The notes below the pieces were generated by a model that was not told where the DNA came from, ran no database searches, and saw only the letters and a list, made by a program, of their open reading frames with translations. From Pseudevernia furfuracea (lineage: Eukaryota > Ascomycota > Lecanoromycetes > Lecanorales > Parmeliaceae): DNA of 64,000 bases. The stretch lies in assembly GCA_022315425.1 (NCBI GenBank), contig JAIUPT010000033.1, positions 1,240,001 through 1,304,000 of the forward strand, in the 5' to 3' direction. How positions within the stretch are numbered: the stretch's first letter is position 1; each line of letters starts with the position of its first letter. Below, in pieces: positions 58,047-64,000 of this stretch. Made by a program: the position numbers and the translations under genes.

Positions 58047-58768
58047 TTGTGTCTAATAATTCCAGAAGACTGTTTACACAATGTGCACTGAAGGAGTTGT
58101 CTCACGCTTGCATGCCAAGACATTTAGGGCTAGAGCTAAGACTAGTGCACACCGCCGGTCCGAGCTAGCCTCATCTCCAAAAATTGACCACTGTTTCCCT
58201 CGTTTTCTCATGTCTCCGACAACAACAATTTCACTTACTCCGGGAAGTGGTTGTTTGCACTCCCATCGATCACTCAATATCGGCTCCAACTTCATATTCG
58301 ACGCTCGCAGCCTTACTGATACTTGAGGTCCAACTGAAGGTTTGGTCCACTGGACATCCACGCAGGTCTCCCTTGGCATTCGTCCAGCGTTTCACCCCCT
58401 CCAGCAAATCATCAAGCTATTCCTCCTCACGAACACCTTACACACACCTCTCCGCCTTCCATAATCACCATACCACAGTCTGTCCTTCATCCTGCATTTG
58501 CAGCTGAAGTCTCCCGTCACCGCTCATCCTCTACCTTAACCCAATACACCACCTACCCCGACTCTCTCACATCACGATCTTCTCCCTCGCTTCACAAATT
58601 CCACAATACACCTCGCTCCGTCCAGCCACCGTCTGTATCAGCACCAGCAAGTTTTCATTGGGAATCCCTGGTGTACATAGACGATCAAATCAAGATATCA
58701 AATCAACCAAGAGCTCACTGATTCCCCTGATTCGATCGACTGTTTAATTCCATTAACATCTAGCAATC
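58047..58768. other. Divergent promoter and pyrimidine-rich leader of the KH gene
   Basis: 722 bp between the coiled-coil gene (-) and the KH gene (+). From about 58430 to 58600 it is CT/CA-rich, typical of ascomycete leaders. No gene supported. Confidence 0.6.
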
Positions 58769-60373
58769 ATGTCGGCATCACCATCAACACTCGCAGCGAC
58801 TCCTCAAGCCAACCAAAAGCGCCCTCTTGACGAAGAGTCTTCACCGTCCGGGCCCACAGATCAGCCTGATGCAAAACGTCCTGCTCTTGACAAGGCAGTC
58901 AAGGAGGACGAGGGAACGGACGAAGACGCAAAGACCAGCACGACCTTAGCCAATGACGATGCTCCACTTGCTTCTACCGAGGGAGTTAAAGCTGAGCCTG
59001 GCGCTGCCCCTGTCGCGAATGGACACACAGATACTCAAGGCGATACGGTAGTGCCGGATGCACCTAATGGAGCAGGTCCTTCTGCAGCCTCTGTGCTGGA
59101 AACTCAGCCAATACAATCGACAGGTGGCCAATATGATCGGGCTACTTCACAAGGGCCTATGCAACATCAGGGGCATCAGGATGAGACTGGCTGGATTCAC
59201 ATCCGTGCCGTGATCTCAAGCGCCGAAGCTGCCACAGTCATTGGCAAAGGAGGAGAGAACGTTTCCCAAATCCGTCGTTTTTCTGGTGCCAAGTGTACTG
59301 TGAGCGATTATTCTCGAGGCGCGGTAGAAAGGGTCCTGACTGTTAGCGGTTTGGTGGACGCAACAGCAAAAGTACGATGGCACCTTTCCTTTCTGTTTAT
59401 ATCTCTTCAGTGCTGACGAACATAGGCTTTCGGGCTTATCATACGGACTTTGAATAACGAGCCCCTTGAGGCTCCTTCTACCTCCCAGTCCAAGACGTAT
59501 CCCCTACGTCTGCTCGTTCCTCACATCCTGATCGGCTCTATCATCGGGAAATCTGGCGTACGGATTCGTGAGATTCAAGAAGCATCTGGCGCCCGCCTCA
59601 ACGCGTCCGACTCGTGCTTGCCTCTTTCCACAGAACGATCTCTTGTCGTTCTCGGTGTCGCAGACGCTGTGCACATTGCTACTTACTACGTTGGACAGAC
59701 CCTAGTTGAACAGTTGACCGAGCGCTTCGGTGGCCCCGCAGCTTCGGCGTATGCTACACGAAGTGGGGGACCTGCTGGTGTTGTTCCCGGCGGTATGCAA
59801 GTCGTTCCTTACGTGCCTCAGCCTGCTGGAGGCCAGTATGGTCATCCTGACAACTATCGACGGCACAACAATCAGCCCCAGCGTACGCCTGCAAACCCCT
59901 ATGGCGTGCCATATCTTCATGGTCAGCCTCCCCAGCAACAGCCTCAAGCGCCCGTACACTATGGCGGTTCTCCTCAGCAAGGTTACGCGGGAGCTGGACC
60001 ACATCAACCTCCCCAGCACGGAGCCCATCAACCAACCCATAGTCATGCCGGACCCCCAGCGCAACCCGTTCAAGGTATGGTGCCAGGTCAGCCATTGACT
60101 CAGCAAATCTTCATTCCTAACGACATGGTCGGCGCTATAATTGGGAAAGGTGGCGCGAAGATCAACGAGATCAGACAGCTCAGTGGCAGCGTGATCAAAA
60201 TAAATGAACCGCAGGATAACAGTAATGAGCGGTTAGTCACTATCACCGGGACTTCTGAGTGCAATCAGATGGCGCTATATATGCTCTACTCGAGACTCGG
60301 TAGGTCGTCCCCACAAAGGCAGCCTGAGTTCAAACTGACTATTACAATAGAGAGTGAAAAGCATCGGATCTAG
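58769..60373 (+). CDS. Three-KH-domain RNA-binding protein (PBP2/HEK2/Rnc1-like)
   Basis: Three exons: 58769-59371, 59426-60299, 60351-60373; 499 aa. Residues 1-140 are acidic and disordered with basic KRPALDK motifs. KH1 (~143-205) has IGKGGENVSQIRRFSG; KH2 (~218-300) has IGSIIGKSGVRIREIQEASG; a 130-residue Gln/Pro/Gly/His linker follows; KH3 (~425-490) has VGAIIGKGGAKINEIRQLSG. All three keep the GxxG loop. The set resembles yeast Pbp2/Hek2 and fission yeast Rnc1, poly(C)-binding-type proteins acting on mRNA localisation or stability. The last intron (60300-60350) is 51 nt and stop-free, so its retention would only extend the C-terminus. Confidence 0.9.
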
Positions 60374-60885
60374 AGGGCCAGGGGATGCTACTTTTACGAG
60401 ATTGATTGAGGCCGGTTGTTGTGGTGGGCGACCCTTGGAATGTTGTAGCCGACAGCTACCTGGCGTTTTCTAAAATGGCTTGCGCACAGGGTCAATGCCT
60501 CCACAAAATGTTTATTCGTTCGTTGCAGTATCATGGTCCGTATGTGTCCTCATTAACAGTCGAGATACGCCTCATCGCACTGCGCACAATTACTGGCGCC
60601 GCTTTTGGTGGGGCTGTCATGTTTGCAGCTTTGTGAAAGATTCCGGAAGCGGTGATGCTCTTTAACGCTGCACTTCTCAATTCAAATTCTCGAAGACTTG
60701 AATCTTCACCCACGTTTGCGGTCATTTCTTTGCAGTCTTTTCCTGCGAATAATCATCCGTCTCCCTGTTCCCAGCATATGTTTCGTAAGAGGTTTTGTCA
60801 TCGACAGCATGACTGATAGACTACAAATCTCAGGCTATGTCTTGCGTTCTACCTCCAGAGTTCCTATCTCATCGCTCCTTCCAAC
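60374..60885. other. Intergenic, nothing recognised
   Basis: 512 bp between two plus-strand genes; no conserved frame. Confidence 0.6.
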
Positions 60886-61812
60886 ATGATTTCCTTATCG
60901 AGCAACATTCGTTTTGAACGACTATCTACCAAAATAGCACCTATCATGCCTGGTGTCACCACGCTCGATGAAATTCCTGCAAAGAAGAAACACATTACTA
61001 AGACGAAAGAAATCGCCATCACCGTACCCAGACCCATCGTACTTCCCACTCCGGCCACCCCAACGAGGTATGGCTCCCGGGCACCCACCTCAACGGCACA
61101 CTAAATCACTACAGACATCTCTTCAAGACACCCGTTACCCTCGCGATCGGCTGTACCAATCACCCTTTCCATCTCCACCTCGAGGCACTCTGCTCAATCT
61201 CCCCTTTCTTCTCTGCTGCTTTCAACCCCGCCTACTCTTTCCGCGAATCTGTTACCTCCACCCTCTCTCTACCCGAGTGTAACCCTACAGATTTTGAATA
61301 CTTCGCTCAATGGCTTTACACACGAACCCTGACCCACGAGAGCCTAGACGGGCCACACCCGGCTTACTTCAAGCTGGTTAAGCTTTGGAAGCTGGCGAGC
61401 TTTCTTGGTATTACGGCACTGAAGAATAGCATTGTGGACGAGATCGGGTGGAGGGCGGACGAGACTAACAGCGTCCCGACGCCCGACGATACGAGATCTG
61501 TGTGGGGAGGTGAGGAAGAGATGGCTGGGCTGAAGGACTTGGTGGTTGATTTGTTTGTTTGGTAAGATGAAACCTTCAGCTGTTGGCAGTGCAAGCGCTC
61601 ATGATTGATGAAGGAAGAAGACGGACGCGCTAGTCCAAGGACATCCGGATAGCTGGGATGAGAGGTTCTTGAGGGAATTGGTGGGGAGGTTGAAGAGGAA
61701 GGGGAAGGAAGCGGCGCCTTGGAGGGACAATGAAGAGAGGTGTAGGAGGTATCATGAGCATGATCGTTGGGCGCCTATGTGCGAGGGGGTCGAGGTACTG
61801 AAGGAGGAGTAA
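60886..61812 (+). CDS. BTB/POZ domain protein
   Basis: Three exons: 60886-61067, 61115-61561, 61614-61812; 275 aa. The N-terminal 60 residues are basic and variable. The BTB fold starts in exon 2 at ~62: VTLAIGCTNHPFHLHLEALCSISPFFSAAF, then SLPECNPTDFEYFAQWLYT (residues quoted in parts), typical of the short fungal BTB proteins in which a protein is expected to dimerise or bind Cul3. The helical tail WKLASFLGITALKNSIVDE extends the fold. Exon 3 adds a basic Arg/Lys-rich end (WKKTDALVQGHPDSWDERF). Intron 1 is only 47 nt with a CTAAATCAC branch-like site. Partner unknown. Confidence 0.82.
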
Positions 61813-61991
61813 GGAGCTCAATCAATGTTTTGCGTGATACCACTACCCGAATTTTAACCTGTCATCGCTCTGAAAGACAACGGGCGATGATTGAAACAAT
61901 TACTACCTATATAACATTGTAGGCTTGGGCTGTTGCTGCCTCTGATATCCCTTTAATCCTCACATGCCTCCATACCACACTTTTCTCAATT

Positions 61992-62705
61992 CTATTTCTC
62001 CACAAACTTCGTATGATGCACGTCCATTCCCAATGAGTCTTCCCTAAGCAAATGTATATTATCCTTGAATACCTGCGTCTCTCTAAAAGACATATGCGCC
62101 TCCACGCTTTCCCATCCCAGTACCCCCACGTACGCCTTTCCCTTCTTCCCCTCGTACTCCACGTCCTCCATCACCCACCCTCCCGATGCGGCCTTGAACC
62201 CCTCCGAGTTATCCGCAATCGCTTTGATGAGCTGGTTGAACTTTGAGTCGAAACCGTCGTCCTCTTTTTCAAAATAGCAGGTCAGGACCTCGGTGACGGG
62301 GGCGGCGGTGCCGAGGGCGGCGGTGGGAGGGTGAGGGGAGAAGCTCGCGTGGAGCATGGTGAGGGAGCCATCGATGATGGTCATGAGATGCTTGGAGAAG
62401 GGGCCGTAGATTGGAGAAGCGATGAATTTCTTGTGGTCGTCGAAGGAGCCCCAGTCTGTTGGGGATGAGGGTGTCAGTTTGCGCAGTCGCGGTGGAGGAG
62501 TTGGGGATTTTCTTCACCCACCGACGAAGAGTTGAAGCACGCTTTGGTTCTCGACCTCTCGGCCCCAGTAGCATCGTTGAAAGCCGTCCTGTTGCGAGAC
62601 GGTGTCTAGTGTTGACTGCCATACCTTTCCGGCTGGAGAGTTGGGATCTTCGATTGTTGCTCCGCTTGCAAGGGGGAGGGTGGCGATTTCTGTTGCTGGT
62701 GCCAT
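61992..62705 (-). CDS. Dimeric alpha-beta barrel (ABM-like) protein
   Basis: Two exons, 62705-62522 and 62455-61992, with a 66-nt intron; 215 aa. The ordering of strands and helices looks like two ferredoxin-like ABM repeats: QSTLDTVSQQDGFQRCYWGREVENQSVLQLFVDW and, in the second half, TEVLTCYFEKEDDGFDSKFNQLIKAIADN followed by YVGVLGWESVEAHMSFRET. Proteins of this fold include small monooxygenases, stress-responsive barrels and many of unknown role; none of the quinol-oxidising signatures can be assigned. Convergent with the BTB gene, 179 bp apart. Confidence 0.75.
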
Positions 62706-64000
62706 TGTGGGTTAGTTACACCTATTTATGATTGGGCACATTGTTACAGTTAAGGATGTGTAGATGGTGGTCGATTGAAGTTGTGAATGCCTTTGCTTCG
62801 TCATCATGACGCTGGAGTCCCGGACATCCAGCGCCCCGCCGACGCTACTCTACAACCTACTCTACCCCCCCCAAAAGGTCGGCGATTCTGCGCTAACATT
62901 TTAGCCCAAGGTAGATCTATCATCTCTCACGCCATGCACCAATGGATGATTGAGGCAACTGGCAAAGGATTCGCTCCAGCCTTGCCAAGTATAGTAAGTT
63001 ATGGGTATGTATCTTACGAGGCAGCATACACAATTTACCAAGGGCAAGATGAGCCGTTGCCCGTTGGACTTCAAAGCTCATCGGGGCCGCTAGAGTAAGG
63101 GATCCCGCGTCAATAACAGTATAATGAACGGATTCAACAGTAGCGAATAATGTAATTCGACAGAATAAGAGGACCTTCATACGCCACGTTCAATACAACT
63201 GAGGGCAATGATTGGTGGGGACGCTTCAGCAGCGGTCTACTAGTGACTACTGCTCCATACTGGTTCTTGTCGGACTAGCTACTCATGAGTTGCAGCCACT
63301 GCAAATCTTCCCCTGCATAATCGGAACAAAAAGAATGGTATAGATCCGCGGTAGGTGCACAGGCAAGATTGTGGAGTATGGATCCTTCCGGACGTCAGCC
63401 CCCGGAGGCCTAACATTCTCACCCCACTAGCGTTCTGTCTAAGCAAGCAAAAAGCCAACGGGCATCTTACGTATGGCTATTGAGACAATAGAACGAGCTT
63501 ATCCGTTTTCCGTGCCAGCGTCTGGTCCGAGTGGGGAGGACAAATATCTGTCGACAATCTCGTCATCTTACTTTGGTACAGTGCATGCCGTCGATCACCG
63601 CCCAATTAAGAGCCGTAATATGAGCAAGTTGCTTGAGCGTGACCAAGCCATATCCAGATAGAATCATTTCCGAGATGCTTCATTTCAGGTCCTGCGAGCT
63701 ATTCTTCGCTACTATCAAACCAAAGTCTTCTTCTTTGGGCCTCCTTCATTGGTCGGGAAGCACCAATCTCCCATCGCTCCCTCTCCAATAGCCCGATCGT
63801 ATGCACAAAAGTCTGCAGTGGATGAATCGACGCCTTGAATCGTGCCGTAGTCCTTCGGCTGACAAGAGGGAGCCGCAGTCGACCATTGTCAAAGCTCTTA
63901 GATTGGTTGGAAACGAATCAGTTGGTCTTCGCTAGTAGCGGGGAAGCACTTTCGGGTCGCTTTTGGGTAAGTAAACTCTTCGAATTTCTCACGTGATTTG
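62706..64000. other. Right end of window, no supported gene
   Basis: About 1.3 kb. An ATG frame at 63473-63661 (62 codons, MAIETIERAYPFSVPASG...) and a 31-codon one near 62805 carry no domain. C8 and C-rich tracts lie near 62864. The region may contain the 5' part of a gene continuing beyond the window. Confidence 0.45.

Noticed and set aside
1..64000. CRISPR arrays, prophage, bacterial operons, rRNA, secondary-metabolite cluster, transposase or reverse transcriptase genes
   Set aside because: None seen; all direct repeats found are short and simple, there is no polyketide or peptide synthetase, and no integrase, transposase or RT motif was found on either strand.

Overview
The window is a piece of nuclear chromosome from a filamentous ascomycete (Pezizomycotina). 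This rests on the gene content and on the genes being split by many short spliceosomal introns, mostly 45-85 nt, with GT..AG ends and CTAAC/CTGAC-like branch sites. The CDK1 carries the loop insertion typical of filamentous fungi. Several genes are families known mainly from moulds: the fucose-lectin-like protein, the SYLF-SH3 protein and the acetamidase-type amidase. The species cannot be named from the sequence alone. All gene models come from manual splicing by frame continuity and splice consensus, without transcripts or homology searches.

Layout, left to right. 0.2-3.2 kb: DUG2 (+), WD40 plus M20 peptidase. 3.2-5.3 kb: no supported gene. 5.3-7.2 kb: membrane-anchored fucose-lectin-like protein (+), followed by a diverged tandem repeat. 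7.5-10.5 kb: F-box/LRR-like protein (-). 11.4-15.5 kb: compact housekeeping block with a small Cys/Lys-rich protein (-), SDHAF3 (-), MTQ2 (+), SmD1 (-) and Pkr1 (-). 16.2-18.5 kb: sugar transporter (+). 18.5-21.7 kb: gene-poor and rich in simple repeats. 21.7-27 kb: C2H2 protein (+) and a GTPBP1/2-like GTPase (+). 27.3-34.1 kb: mitochondrial arabinitol-dehydrogenase-like SDR (-), Ysc84-type SYLF-SH3 protein (-), alpha/beta-hydrolase-fold protein lacking the nucleophile (-), histidine-phosphatase-fold protein (+). 34-38.4 kb: sparse, with a tRNA-Leu(CAA) (-) and one hypothetical gene (-). 38.4-43.1 kb: two zinc-binding hypothetical proteins (-) and a 49-aa membrane microprotein (+). 43.5-48.4 kb: amidase (-), ALKBH1-like dioxygenase (-), CDK1 (+). 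49.4-54.9 kb: calpain-like protease (+) and Cue2-like CUE/Smr nuclease (-). 55.1-56.8 kb: decayed prolyl iminopeptidase. 56.9-62.7 kb: coiled-coil, possibly kinetochore, protein (-), three-KH RNA-binding protein (+), BTB/POZ protein (+), dimeric alpha-beta barrel protein (-).

There is no secondary-metabolite cluster, prophage, CRISPR array or intact transposon, and no obvious multi-gene system. The genes are mostly independent housekeeping functions. Divergent pairs with short shared promoters (SDHAF3/MTQ2, ALKBH1/CDK1, hydrolase/phosphatase) are the main hints of co-regulation. The most unusual items are the apparent pseudo-hydrolase, the 49-aa microprotein ending in a G7-TGA-C7 hairpin, the membrane-tethered lectin and the peptidase relic.
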